Below are positions 36,431 to 49,559 of a stretch of DNA of 64,000 nt, one piece after another. Source of the stretch: Protula sp. h YS-2021 (Eukaryota > Annelida > Polychaeta > Sabellida > Serpulidae). Within the stretch, counting starts at the first letter, position 1. Every line of letters starts with the position of its first letter. Where the stretch lies: positions 78,919,214-78,983,213 of the forward strand of contig OX457027.1 in the NCBI GenBank assembly GCA_949752745.1. Direction: 5' to 3'. Both the position numbers and the translations under genes were made by a program. The notes under the pieces are model-generated. The model saw only the letters and a list, made by a program, of their open reading frames with translations, was not told the DNA's origin and did not search any database.

Positions 36431-39400
36431 CTCTCTTGGTTATATATTTTTAAATTAGGTCTGGAAAATAGTACACAGTTGCATTTATATGCAGACAGAA
36501 AAGTACACTAATGTGTTCTGGTGTGAGCAGAAAAGAGCCGATAATTAAATTCAGCACGAGAACAGTATTCTACTGTAATCTGAGAAGTTAAAATAACGAG
36601 AACTTTGTAAATTCTGCAATTAACAGACATTACAGTAGCAGCCATGGCACCGCGACATCGGCACAAAGGCACCACTGTATTATGCTCTCCTTTTGTTATG
36701 TAAAACTTCATCAGTTTCATAATTGCATGGATGACTTTTTCGCCTTGTCCAAACTCAGCCAAAGCACGAATTCAAAAAAGAAAATGTTTGATGCATCAAA
36801 TTCAAATTGAGGTGTCTTCCCACACAGAGAGAAATGAGAAAGCCTCGCATATACACTTACAACTTACCCTTCAAGACAAACATCTGAAAAAAAGGAGGGC
36901 CTGTTCGTGGTGAAATTTGAGTAGTTTAAGAAGTAAATGACACCACATCATAATTAGCTAATTTGAAATTGCAATTTTTTAACACTATCGTAATGAATTT
37001 GTCCCAGTGTGTCAAACTGTCACCCATAACATAAAAAGACGAGAAAATAATAAAGCAGTGATGCGTTTTTGCACAGTCTTTCAACCCTAGTTGCTTGATA
37101 GGAATTGTTCAAAACAGGGTAGTTCACTTTCCGCTTTATACATTTGGGAAACAATGCAGACACATACAGACCACAAGAATTCCTCAGAGTGCAGACTTTG
37201 CCATGCCTTATAATAACATGCTCAAGGCACCAAAGAAAAAAAGAAATAATATCATCTTTAATTTGCACTTAAAGTTGGGATTCCCCCACATTCCAAAATT
37301 TCCGATTTTTTGTTTTTATTATTTTGATATCTGTTAGTTAAAACCACGTTAGGAAATAAGCTTTGGGCAGGTACAGTGAAGCTTGAAATCTGGGTGGGTT
37401 CAAGTGATAAATTGTTTAGTCATGGCGTCACTTCATTTAATGTCTTACTTATTCTTTGTAAATTAAAAAATTCTCCTGGTATCTGAAAAATGAATCATAA
37501 AATTATTAAATTTTATGTATGGCAGCGAAATAGCACACGTTTATGGTGCATTTACAATAAAAACCATTGATATAAAAAGCAAACAGAAATGGAAGAAACA
37601 TGCTTTTTCTTCAAGATTTAAATTACACGTAAAACATGGAAGATTAGTAACAAATATAGAAAACAACTTATAGCATAAAATAAATTTGACACTTGTAGGA
37701 GAGAAATCTAATTTACAACCTTGTATGCACGAAAGAGTTTTTTTTTTCAAATGAGAAAAGGATAACAATAAATGATTAATATATAATTTGGTTAAATAAA
37801 GTTTAATGTGTAACACAATTTTTCGGTTTTATCCGTGAGTTTATTAGGAAGAAACAAAGTTCAACTGAGCAATTATCGTTGTTTATGCCACGTTGTTAAG
37901 CAATAATGTTAGCCCTTGAGTGCTTTGAGCCTTTCTCCAAACATTTAATATCAAGGCTATCAATGTACTAGCATTAAGTAGTTAAATTAAGTGTTGTCTT
38001 ATAGTTAGGTTTGGATTCATTTTATTAGCAAAAAATATAACATTAATAGTTTTCTAAAAATGTTTTAGAACCACTGCCACAGCACCTTGTAGGCATTTTA
38101 CTTCAAAACTGGAAGTCCCTTGAAGAATTTTTAGAGGTGGTAATATCAAAGTAAACGGCTGGTTATATCATGTTTAATCTCGCTAATTTTGGTGCTTTCA
38201 GAAGAATTTTAGGAAAAGCTTTCTTGACGCCAAAATTGTTGTTTCAAGCTTCTACTTCAGATTATGCTTTGCTTAATTTCTCGAAGCTGGTGACTGTTTT
38301 CTTCACATTAATTTAAAAAAATTAGCAGAAAGAACATTACGCAAAAATTCCCAGATATGTGCTCGCCCGCATATCCAAAAAAAGTTAAACTCTGTCAGCA
38401 GGAGAGCAGCTACAATTTTACTAGTATTTCTAGTAGCAACTGCATGAACACCCAATTTGAATTTTGAATTTAATTTCGTTTTGAAACCAGATATGTGAGC
38501 AAATCATAAGTTGATCGTGAAACTAATAACTACTTTACAAAATGTCGGAATGTAGAACTTTTGTTATTTCAGATTTAATCTCGTGTTTCAGTATTTATGA
38601 CAATACCTATACTTTTTAATCTCACAGCCATTAATTAAAACACTTTAGTATTATAAAAAAGATAATTGAAACTGAAACATTTTTATCGCGCATTCTATAT
38701 TGTAGGGGACTTGAACAGAAGTGCTTTCACTGAGGAGTAAAGTAGGTTAAATTGCCTCACTTACTGCTGAGCTCAAACTATAGCTGCGACCGACCAGAAA
38801 ATTCCGACCAAATAACAAATATGGTTTGTGGAACAGCAAGTTATGTTTTGTGTAAGGCGATTTTGATTCTATGGTATTACCAAAAACAGAGATAACAACA
38901 AGATTCGTTGGAGAAAGTTAAGTAGTGTGATATATATAAAACAAGACATTCATGCAATGATAGTTCACGGCATTTTAGAAGTAATACGATGCTACACATC
39001 GGCAACAAACATATACTTTCATAATAAATAGTTATTATTATAACCAGAGTAAACTCAAACTACAGAGCAGAACAAGGTCTGTAATTTCCAGTCGCATCGC
39101 AGCATAAAATTCCATTCTTTGTGCTGGATAATCGAGATACGCAGTAGAACAAGCAATGTAACTGCATATACAATGACCTCCTTGTACATGTATCAAAGGC
39201 CCAGTACATGCACGTAAATGTACAAAAACACAAATTCAACTATAGACGTCCTGAAGTATACATGTGAAATGTATCTGTACCGCGTTCCATTTTTTTTTGG
39301 TAAGACTATGTGATATACAATGCAAGAGGTAATTAGGACATTTTAGCACTTCTGCAATACAAAATATGCAAAATTTTATTTATCTTGAAAAATATTGATT

Positions 39401-40719
39401 CAGTTATCTCAGGCTTGTTTTAAGGAAAGTATAAGCTTTCTTTTAATTTAAAAATAGATAAGTCGTAGGAAGAGATTTTGTTTATTATTCTTAAATATAG
39501 CGTCATCACCCTTACTGTAACTAAATATTTTAATATATTTCTCACCAACGCTAACCCAACGTCAAACGCCTCAAACTATTTCCTCAAATAAAGAGATATG
39601 TTCCTATTTTAGGTCCTCAGCCAGACAAAATTAGTGTGCTAATAACTGGTGATGTAATGGTATACCATTGCAATTACTTATTTCCCCATCATGGAGCGTG
39701 TTAATATGTGCCAAAGCTACCTATTATACGTTCTCCTTAAATATTAAGAACAAACTGCTTGTAAATTAATTAAAAACAGAAAAAATGGCTTTTCTGAGCC
39801 GAAAATATTAATGTAGAGTTTAAATGCTATGAATTTTGCAATGCTGTAGTCAAGAAATATCCCATCACTCCCTATTCTCTATAAAATGCAATGTAGCAAC
39901 GGAACCAAAAATATCGTTACGTAACCTTTTTCAATAAAAAGTTTTAACACCCATGAATCCTATAATTGTTAGCTTTGTTTCATATAATCTCTGTGTATTT
40001 GATAGAAGTCCTGAATCTGATCTTTTATAAACTTTTAAAGGAACATTTCATGTTTTTCTGTAACTTGATAATACCATCTGCAATACCTCCTAGAGCAACA
40101 TTATCACTTTTTATAGAACAGTTTTCACAGAGGTGGTCTTTATCTGTAGCTGATCAAATAAGGGGGGCTCCTCCCACCATCATTACGTCGAGAGATGTCG
40201 GGAGAGTGACATACAGACTTCGCGAAAATAACAATCACATCACCGCCTGGGAAAAGTGACAGTCGTAAAGAATAGCATTCTTCGGTCTACTTTTGGCCGT
40301 CTCTTTGGGCCGTCGGTTAGTACAGGATATGCATGCAGTCAGTTTTCATGAATAGATTTTAAGAGCAGATGCTCTTTTGAATATCCTGATTTTCGTCAAT
40401 TTTCAAACAACCAGTCATAACCAGTACCAGACTTAAATTTCCTGTGAGCATTCTTGGGGCACTGACTATTATATCCAATATATAATATATACAACACAAA
40501 GTAGTAAAACTTTAAATATATCAAAAATATAAAATTTTGCGAAAAATATTGGAGTGCAAATGATGTCCTAATGTTAATTTTGTACAACAACATTAAAATT
40601 GTAAGATTTCAACAAATATGTCACACATAATACCGACGTCAAACTTATCGGGACCGATTTTTGGCCCCGATAATTTCCCGGTCCCGTTAATGCCTAAATT
40701 TAATATTTTTTATTATATA
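36431..40719. other. Non-coding
   Basis: AT-rich with no recognisable gene. A 97-codon frame at 39966-40259 has no assignable domain. Confidence 0.4.
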
Positions 40720-41345
40720 TATTATTATTTCCTGTGCATTTTAACTTTGAGCGTGGTATTTTCAGTTCGTATTGGTTATTAGATCTAAGGATTCGAGGCG
40801 AAGAATACAACTGCAGTAATTCAGATAGATATGGGGGTTCTTTACCGCATTGGCATTTGATGGTAATTGTTGCTATTTTAAAAATCGATCGTTGACGTAT
40901 AGGAAGCCAATGCAGGTCCATGAGAGTTTGGATGATGTGTTCAGATATTTTCAGTCCGGTAACGAGGCGAGCAGCAACATTTTGCACACGTTGTAATTTA
41001 GATAAAAGCGCCTCAGGTATGAGAAAAAATACAATGAATAACAATAGTCAAAGCGAGATGTAATAACCGCTGGAACTAGAGTTCTGAGCGAGGATTTGGT
41101 AAGGTTTTTGCGAAACCTTCTCCAAAGCTGTAGGTTTGCGTAGCACGTTTTCACAACTTGATTCACTTGGGATTCATTTTAATATCAGCGTCTATGATAA
41201 CTCCTAGATTGTGTTTTGTCAATTTAGAAAAAATCGAGCCATCTGGTACTTGGAATCCATTGCTTTCCAAATACCGACTGCCTATCCCCCTAAAATTGCG
41301 CTTCTTCATTGTCGTTATCACCTCTATAGTTTCGAACACACTGAA
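40720..41345 (-). pseudogene. 5'-truncated LINE, reverse transcriptase C-terminal region
   Basis: On the minus strand, HNLGVIIDADIKM (about 41170-41215), NQVVKTCYANLQLWRRFRKNLT (about 41100-41165) and SRFDYCYSLYF (about 41030-41060) are followed in another frame by LLSKLQRVQNVAARLVTG, DLHWLPIRQRSIFKI and PPYLSELLQLYSSPRILRS. This is the order of blocks at the end of the RT ORF in CR1/Jockey-like non-LTR retrotransposons. At least two frameshifts are present and the catalytic RT core is absent. Confidence 0.8.
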
Positions 41346-44199
41346 TGTTTTGCTTCAAAACTAAAAGCAGGACAAAAAAACAGGTGACACCAACTGCACT
41401 CAACAAAAAAATAACATATTCTGAACATCCACAAGATAGTTGCTAAATGCACTAACTCTAAATTCATCAAAACTAAAAAGAGCAAAAGAAAAAAAATATG
41501 AATAATGACACAACATTTGCAAACCTAACATCATAAGAGCTGCCCTCTGTGCATATATTACGAAATACACATCCTTGGTGCGCTCTACTTAAAACTTATC
41601 AATTAGACGTCTCGTTCATAGGATATTTTGGATACAAGTAAGATATAAAATACAAAAATTGGCACTTGATAAATAGTCAGTGACCAGACAGACTTGAAAA
41701 CTAATACCATCTCAATTCCTACCACAAGTAACTAATAAAACCCACATTGATCAACGTGGTCCTATCAGTCTTGTACTGGACTCTTCTGGTTGTGAAATAC
41801 ATAAACAGAACACTTGATCAGTCAACGAACATAGCCAAACCACGACTAATTCTTGTGTTGAATTTGTGAGATGAATTTCATGCTAGACCCAAGACATTAC
41901 AAGTTTTTTCAATCACAGAAGTGCTTTAGATCACCCTTGTTTTAAATTGAAACTTGACAAATATTTCTGTGAACAATGAATTATCTCTTAAAATACATTC
42001 AAAACTAAAGTCAGTTCCCCACATCAAACCAGAAGCTACTCCAGAAAGAAGTTATTCAGCATTAGGGTGAATCGTTTCAATCAGCTTTCTCTCTTTCTTT
42101 TGAAAAAGAAGGATTTGATTTTAGACCATATAGCTACGCTTGGAATACAGCAAAAAGAACACAAACATGTTGAAATACATTGCATATTATTAAACTAGAG
42201 CGTCTATTATATGCTTTGAAAGCACCATTAAGCGATAATTATTAAAAATAAAACTTGTATCAATATACATTTTATTGTACAGTGTTCAAAACTGTCCTAA
42301 AAGAAGTCTTTGGAAACATTACATACTGTTGCATTAGTATCAGAACAAACCAACTAAGATTGACGAGTCGTTTTTCTCGACAAGCTCACAAATGAGTCAT
42401 CAAAAATACCAGCACTTCGTTATATCAGCTGTGTTGGGTTATCTTTCAACCCTGCAGCTCCTCCCTGTCTCCACGACCAACGATATTCTTCAATGCAAAT
42501 AAACTTTTTTTCATTTTATATGTCTTTCTGGATGCTTAAGCAAATTCTGTTGTGGGTTGTAAACAAGATTTTGTATACAATGGGCACACCTACTACTTAA
42601 AATATTCAAAACGAGGCATTATGCTTAAGCAATTTTATTTTTGTTAGAATCTTTAATTCCATGACAGTTTCCTCCCCTTAGATTAACGTTCGAGAATATG
42701 TGAACGGCAACTATGTAAAGTCATCATCATCAAAAGAGCTCCAAAGTACAGTTAGTTACGTCGTACATAAAATCACATGAAAGTCACATGCATCCCAAAC
42801 CTATTCCAATATATCTTCTCCAAGTGGTGAGACTGAAGACTGGTTTTATGGCCTATGTTTTGTCCATAACATATGCTGACTGTTTGTAATTGGCTTGGGT
42901 GCAATGTTGCTAAAGTACAATCAGACATACAATGCCAGCGATCTTACACTGGCATTAGAGCGGCTATTCAGCTCTTACATATCCATAACGAGTTGATTTG
43001 AATGTGGTGCTACCCAGTTAAGGAACAAATATCAATAGTATTACACGTGAATGAAGGATTGCAGAAAATACAGAAGAGCTGGAAAATATGCAGTTGTCTA
43101 CTCTGCCTATTTCAGAAACAGCATTCTTTATCCTTGATGCTTTAATGCAATAAGAAAGCAGAATTTTTCCAAACAATATTCCGAAGATTCCGGTTGTCAA
43201 TTGTTTTTATTACTCATGTCACTCATCAGTTTGCGTTTTAACCAGCGTCATCTAGCCATCATTCTGCTAGCCAACCGGAAACGTTTCCAAGCTGTTCAGT
43301 AGCCGTTACGTGATTCTCCCTAGTCTCACGTTTTATGAGCGTCTACTCCAAGGAACCTGCTCTTTCCTATGTGTCGTTTAAATGTCTTTTCGTTTCCATA
43401 AATTTTAGTCTAGATGATTCCAGGTCGGCTTCCTTTCTTCTGTTTCTTGAGAAAAAAGAAAAAAGAAAGAAGGAAAGAGGCAACAAGACCGCTCGTGGCT
43501 TTCCCTGGTCGTAAGTGGCTGGCAGCTCCAGGCCCCTGCCTCTACCCCCCCCCCCCTTCCCGTGTTGTACAAGCTGCTTCAAGTACCGGCTTCTTAGGCA
43601 GTGACGCAATCATCACGCTAAGCAGTTTTGCAACACACACCGCAACAGCTTGATAAACCCCCTCTTCAACGCGACAAGCAACGCTATGTGACAGCGGCTT
43701 TATATGTTTTTTTCATAGTGTACGAAGCACACCAAGTTCGTTAACTAATATTTATATATAGTACAGGGGCCCAATACCCCCTCTCCCCTCTACTGCAAAA
43801 GGTATTCGGGTTTTGGTTTCGCTAATATTAGTATGCATTTGTTAACTACGGATTAAAGACCAAGCACAAAGGGGCACAGCAGGAAAGAGGAAAAGGCGTG
43901 TAAGCTCAGGGATATTTTCTCTTTCTCTGAAATGCACATCTCCACTCCATAATAGCAGAGATGACACATGGCGTGGGGAAAAGTTGTTGAAGGGCGTATG
44001 GTTGTTTCTAATTTCTAATGCTGTTCTCTTTGTTGTACAGCATGCCCGGCTTCCAAAACGCTTGCAAACACATTGAGCGAGCTGGCGACACCACAGCCGC
44101 TGCTCTTGCCTGAATCACTACAGAATACTTCTGGCCTTTTCAGGGAGCCGCTGCCCACAATTCTTAACATCAGACATACAATATTTGTTTCGCTTGTTA
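41346..44199. other. Non-coding
   Basis: No gene was recognised. It has a purine-rich run at about 43450-43482 and a C-run at 43547-43557. Confidence 0.4.
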
Positions 44200-47060
44200 C
44201 TCAAAGGACAGGTCAGATACAGGATGGCCAGGGTAAAGAGTAAAACGGAGGAAGAAGTGCCATTGTGAGCGTTGCAATTATTTCCCCTCACTCCCAAGCC
44301 CGAGTAAACTACGACTCGTCGGACATGGAGTCTTCGGTGACGTCTGGTAATGTAGGCTAATTGAGACAGCCTCCGAGATATTTCTGCTGGGATTCCTCTA
44401 CCTTGCTGCCTGTGTCAGTTGGATGCTAGAAAAGACACGACAACCAACAGAACAAACATTAGAATGTATAAACACTCTCCCTGCAGAAATATCGGGGTGT
44501 TTCCTATTCAAATTTTACGGTGCAGGATGCAAAGAATTTTATTGGTAAAATGGATTTCTTTCCACTGGCAGAATTGATTGAAAACCTGCAGAAAAAATGG
44601 CATGATGCCCTCATGTGAGTTGCCCTTTCCATCCTGTAGCACAAATCAAATAGTGAAGGCGGCAAAGACAAAGCGTGCCGTAGAATCAATCGCTCTGCGA
44701 CCCAGGAAAAGTCCAACACAGAAGCAACCACGGAAACAGGCGACCAGTCCTAGGTACCAGCACTCCTGCCACGAGCAGCATGCAAGGGACAGTCAGGAAA
44801 AGCTGCCAGGTGACAGCCAAACAATGTATGCTTCCCCGGATACGTCTGTTCCTCTACCAGAAACGTTGAACGAATTAGTACAAGCAGCAAAAAGACTTCC
44901 TGTAGGTGCGATTAGGCTCATTTGGGCAAGCTCAGAGAAACATGACGGCTTTGGGTGGTGCTTAAGTCCGAACTTCACTGTAAGCAGAGAATCGTGTTCC
45001 TAGAGAGATGCTGGGCTTTGTTAGAACTTCGCCTTCACCACCGAGAGCCAACCAGGTTTAATGCCCTTACCCATCCGTCCTCTCATCCTGTCAGCTTCCT
45101 TTTAGAGTCATTGCGGGTATATTAGTGGTAAAAGAGAAGGTAAACCGATTGGGGCGCCTTTATTTTCCACAGTTCTAGCGCTTTGTGAGACAGAACTTGT
45201 GTCATGCGTGAAACACTCCCTCCTCTTTCAGCGATTAACTTAGGCATTGCAGGCGCGTACACAATCATCTAAAATCTGATGCATGGGGTCTCCCTTCAGA
45301 GGCCAACTTCCATGACCCAGTTGAAGGTTGAAGTTCCAGATGCCTCACATCACGATTGGGGTCTATTTTTTTCACGGAGAGACTAAGAAGGGGGCCTGAT
45401 CCGCACAGGAGTTTACCATGTACATCAACTCCCTGTAGATGCTGGAGGTGCTGCGGGTGAGCCAGATTACAATCTGCAAACAAAACAAAGCAGAGATACT
45501 GTTGATAAACAATCATACGGTGATATCTTTCTTGACCAAGCAATACGGGAATCAAGCTGATAACTCTATGCTGTTAACCTGAGGAAGTTTTGTTGTCCTC
45601 TTCCTGACATCAATTTTTTCTGTTCCCAGTGCACATAGCGGGGAGATTAAGGTACAGCCTGACTTGGCTTCTAGAGTATTTGTAACAGTTTACACAGAGT
45701 CAAATCTTCAGGCCTTCCGGTAAATGACACATACACCCCCTGGGGACTCTGATGGTTGACGTATTGGCAAACAGGATGAACTTTCGGCGCTCTCCCTCTC
45801 TCTTCCTCTCTCCTTGTGCAGACCCAACGTTGTTGGCAGACGACGTTGTAGTAACCAGGTTGCTGGAAGGAATTCTGTAGATGCCCCCAATATTAATAAG
45901 CGCTCACCAGGATTCGGAGGGAACACCCGCGAGCACTGTTGCTGGAGGTTCTAATGCTGGTAGAAAGTTGGTTTCCTTCATTGCAAGTAACTTGCGTAGG
46001 GATGTATCCACTTTGTCTAGTACCTGACAGTTTAGTCAAGCTACACTGAAAGTGCGCACACCCACACTTGCCACTTTGGCGATAAGTTTCTATTCATAGA
46101 GCTAGTTGGCTGCTGTCAGAGGCTTCTGGATTGCATGAACAGCATCTATATAGACTCGACCAGCAGGGTATACATATACCAGTAGAAGTCGTTCGAGAAC
46201 CAGGGTCTAAGGCGTGGATTGGATCCGGTGGTGGTAACGTCTGTGTTTGCCGAAGATTTCTTCCTATACCTTTTATAGGACACTGATTCACTGGTTCAAG
46301 AGTGGTAGTCTAGTGAGATTGGTGGCGGAGTTCTTGTCTTCGGCACAGTTCACCCAAGCGATTTCCAAATTTGCGTATTTTAATGGCCCTGGCTTCATAC
46401 AAACGGCAGGGAGAACTACATACCCTACGGAATAGGCTGGCTCAAGATCAGGGTGCTTGGGTTTGTATTGTTTTACTCTTCCTCACTTCTAAGCAAGACG
46501 CATATTATTCCTCAAGAGACGAACACGTTTTATTAAAGCGTGATATCCGCGCCACCCAACTGAAGAAAAGTATACTCGCAGTCTCTGTGTTTGGTAGCGC
46601 TCCTGCTGCTGCACACTTATGGAACTGATGGATACTACTCTCAAAAAATATTCCGAGGATATCGCTGAACTACCATTTCTAGTTATATTCCGAAGAGTAT
46701 TTTAGGCATATGATAATATAATAGAATGGAGTGAGAACAGGTTGCAGAGTAAGCTTGCGATGACGATCCGAAAAGTGTAACATGTGGTGCAGTCCTTGAA
46801 ATTTACTTAGGGGCAAATTTATGTAAATTGTTCCAAGCGAGTTGGTGCACCTACCCAATTTTTGTGTCCTATTTTATAGGCATACTCCACAGACAACCTT
46901 TCTAGGCTTGACCACTTAGGCCCCTTGGTGGTGGCCTAGTCAGTTATTGACAAAGCTCTTTCTGCTTGCTGGGTGGTATCCCTCTGGGTGATTCACAGGG
47001 TAAGAAGCCAAGTCACACTTTCACGAAGAAGCACAAGAAAGCCATTTGCGCTTATTGATA
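44200..47060 (+). mobile_element. Degenerate DIRS-like retroelement (second copy type)
   Basis: The G+C level is higher than in the flanks. A Lys/Ser-rich gag-like frame (44578-45003) is followed by remnants resembling the DIRS RNase H to linker region. These are TLMVDVLANRMNFRRSPSLF and CADPTLLADD (about 45745-45840), compare 'G.P.vDLFA.r.N....F.sp..dp.A..vDA'. A Thr-Asp-Ala-Ser-like RNase H start lies near 45335. The frames at 46247-46628 may be what is left of the recombinase, but no catalytic box was found. It is heavily mutated; family and ends are uncertain. Confidence 0.4.
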
Positions 47061-47384
47061 AAGACCGGTGTTTGGTGCGTCTGTAGTGTTTAGGATGAAC
47101 GACATTTATTTTTGAACTTAAAATTGAAACAAATAATTTCTTATACTAAATATTAAACAATATCTAGTAGACGTAGAGGTCATACTTCTATGATAATCGC
47201 TGTCGGACAGCGTAATAACGGGCGATTGTTTCGGTACCGGAGGCGTAAGGGCTCACTAGACATTTTACCCATAAAAATTAGTATTAACAAAATGAAATAC
47301 TTTAGCTGTGGACCATCTCTATTTAAGGTCAGAGTTGTTAAAATATTTCAAATCAAGTCGATTCCCAATCTTATGCGACCTGTT

Positions 47385-47595
47385 GATTGAGACATGCGGA
47401 ACGCGAATATATTCGCACTCTACAAAAACAAAGGTGATAAAGGACTTTTCAGTAACTGTAGGAGCATCTTGTTTCTTAATATAATGGTAAAACTATATGT
47501 TAGATGGCTAGGTCATGTCTATCGAAAGCAAGGCGGTGATATTACTCTTCTTTTAAATCACCGAATCAAATCTCCAAACCGGCCATCTTAAGCGG
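47385..47595 (+). pseudogene. LINE reverse transcriptase fragment with internal deletion
   Basis: The frame MRNANIFALYKNKGDKGLFSN...NCRSILFLNIMVKLY is the N-terminal RT block ('lr.a.ivtLYKnKGDr.dcnNYRgIsLLsi.gKlf') of non-LTR elements. It jumps straight to VRWLGHVYRKQGG, which belongs to the C-terminal end ('lRWlGHv.Rm'). Most of the RT between them is therefore missing. Confidence 0.6.
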
Positions 47596-48515
47596 TCACG
47601 CTTAAGCTGCAATCCTAGTCGTTTAACATGCCAGTCTCCGACTGGGACCAAGAACCGATTCATCTGATGCTCTGAGATCCCCAAAGGCGTAAAGTGTCAC
47701 AACGCGATTTGGTTTTCTTAACCGACAAGGAAGATATATACGAGGGAAAGTCCTCAGCACCTCATCCTATAACCAGACAAAATAACTGTAGATGCCTGTC
47801 GTTCGTAGACTATCCACAAGACAATACCAAGGAAGATGAACTGGATTGCTATCGCCACCCTCGTAGTACTGACGATTAGAAAACAGTACGTACGACGACG
47901 GTGTCGAGTGGGAACGTCGATAATGGACTGATATCTACCCCAATTAGCAATGAAAAAGTGAACAAGATGCGCCCTTCAGTTAGTGAAAGCATCACTCTTT
48001 CAGCTTTACATCAGATGCAGAACAGTTGGAAAAGGTGCACTGTTTGCCAGGTTTATAAAGTGTAAGTCTTTTGGGCTGTCTCTTGAATAAAAGCTTGAAT
48101 AAAACAGCTGAACTTTTTCTGAATTTACTACTCCACTATTTTACTTCAATAAATATTGCACAGTTTCTACCTTGCTGGTTTCTTCTAACATTATCCTAGG
48201 CCTGTCAATGGCTCTGCTGTGCTGAAGGCTGGAAAGGTCTGCACGGCTTCGCCAACGAATGATAAACGAATTTGGATACGACTTTATTGCAAGTAGGTAT
48301 TAGAGAAATGACAGGTGAAATATTCATTACATTAAGGGAATTGCAGAGCTTTTCTGAAAAACATTGCTTAAAAAGGGAACAGATCTTTGGCAGCAGGTAG
48401 AGCAGTGGACCTTTTTGTGTTGCAAGGGGGCTATTTTTTTATGGCCATGTTCAAATACCTATTTTCCTGGGCTTGTATTTTAAAACTCTGTGATACTTAC
48501 ACAAATATTAAGAAT
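47596..48515. other. Non-coding, possible LINE 3' remnant
   Basis: Broken frames without assignable domains (for example 47694-47879). It may be the tail of the LINE fragment. Confidence 0.3.
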
Positions 48516-49215
48516 TGAGAGAGGCCAACAGCCCTGGGGTTCTCACATCACGCCTGATTTAGCGTTTGTTTGTGGGAAAATGACTACAGGCAGCTTTCGA
48601 ATAGAGGCTCCCCCCCCATTTAAAAGCCCCTGGGCTCTTATTTGGAAAATGTTTCCCAATAGAAGTCCCGAAGCTTCTATTTGGAGTTAAAATAAAGACC
48701 TGAAAAAATCCTTTCCTAATAAACCCCCCCCCCCTCTTTCCCTGCAAGTCTTTTTAGAACTCGTGTTTACTCGCAATGCAGAGATGGTGCACTTAATACT
48801 TTGATGTGAGGCAAACCCCTACACACGTTCTGCGTCGTTTCTTACTCCTGTGCTTCGTGTTTTACACAGAACACTTTACCAGACTTTTTAGTTAGAGTTG
48901 TTTTTGTGTGTTTTGTTATTTTTTGTGCGGATATCCGCAGCATGTAGCCCTTTAATAAAAGACTGGTGGTCAATTTTCTTTTTTTCTATTAAAAACATAT
49001 CAACAACATCCACCATTTGAAAAATAGAAGCCCTGGGGCCCTAATTAGGAAACTGTTTCCTAATAGAAGCCCCAGGGCTTCTATCTGGTTTCTAAATGAG
49101 CGCCTGACATTGGCCACTTTCCAAATAGAAGCCCTGGGCTCTTTTGGAAAACCCCCGGTAATGAGTGTACTCGTTAAATAGCCAGTCCCTTATCAAAAGT
49201 CGACAAAATGGTCGA
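48516..49215 (+). repeat. Repeat R, copy 1, split by a TA-flanked insertion
   Basis: 'ggggttctcacatcac' and 'gtttgtgggaaaatgac' (48535-48585) continue after the insertion with 'aatgagtgtactcgttaaatagccagtccc' (49161-49190) and a gtcgacaaaatgg motif. The uninterrupted form is present at 53820-53945. The repeat lies in direct orientation on both sides of the DIRS-like element at 49560-52040. Confidence 0.7.
48587..49158. mobile_element. 572-bp MITE flanked by TA
   Basis: Inserted at a TA within repeat R. The left junction is GACTA|CAGGCAGC and the right junction CCCCCGG|TAATGAG. The empty site GACTAATGAG exists at 53875-53884 and, for copy 2, at 52134-52143. The interior is a series of hairpins built from AATAGAAGCCCTGGGGC and its complement, plus C-runs. 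No ORF is present. Confidence 0.75.
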
Positions 49216-49559
49216 TTGGTAAGCTAAATTTCATAACTGCATTTTCAGATCTTCTGCTTTAAAACCAGCCAACTTTTACAGCCTCTTCTTTTTCCAGAAT
49301 GGATTTTGCATAACCAGTCGTGCAAAGTTCATGGATTAGACAATCTTGAAATATTTGATAAAACAGGTAGTAGTTTTGTTGTACGTAACGGAATTTTGGA
49401 TGTATAGGAACTTACCTGATTGTGATGTAACCGAAGTCTCAGCCCCCCTCCCAAAAAAAAAACTGGGAAGAATCAGTATGGGTTCTGGAGGCGAGGTATC
49501 GAAAGACCCTTTCAAAAAGCCCTTCCGTTCAGTGCTCACAGTTTGGGAAAACTCCTGTC

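Noticed and set aside
39966..40259. 97-codon frame as a possible exon
   Set aside because: No domain, no convincing splice sites and no neighbouring exons.
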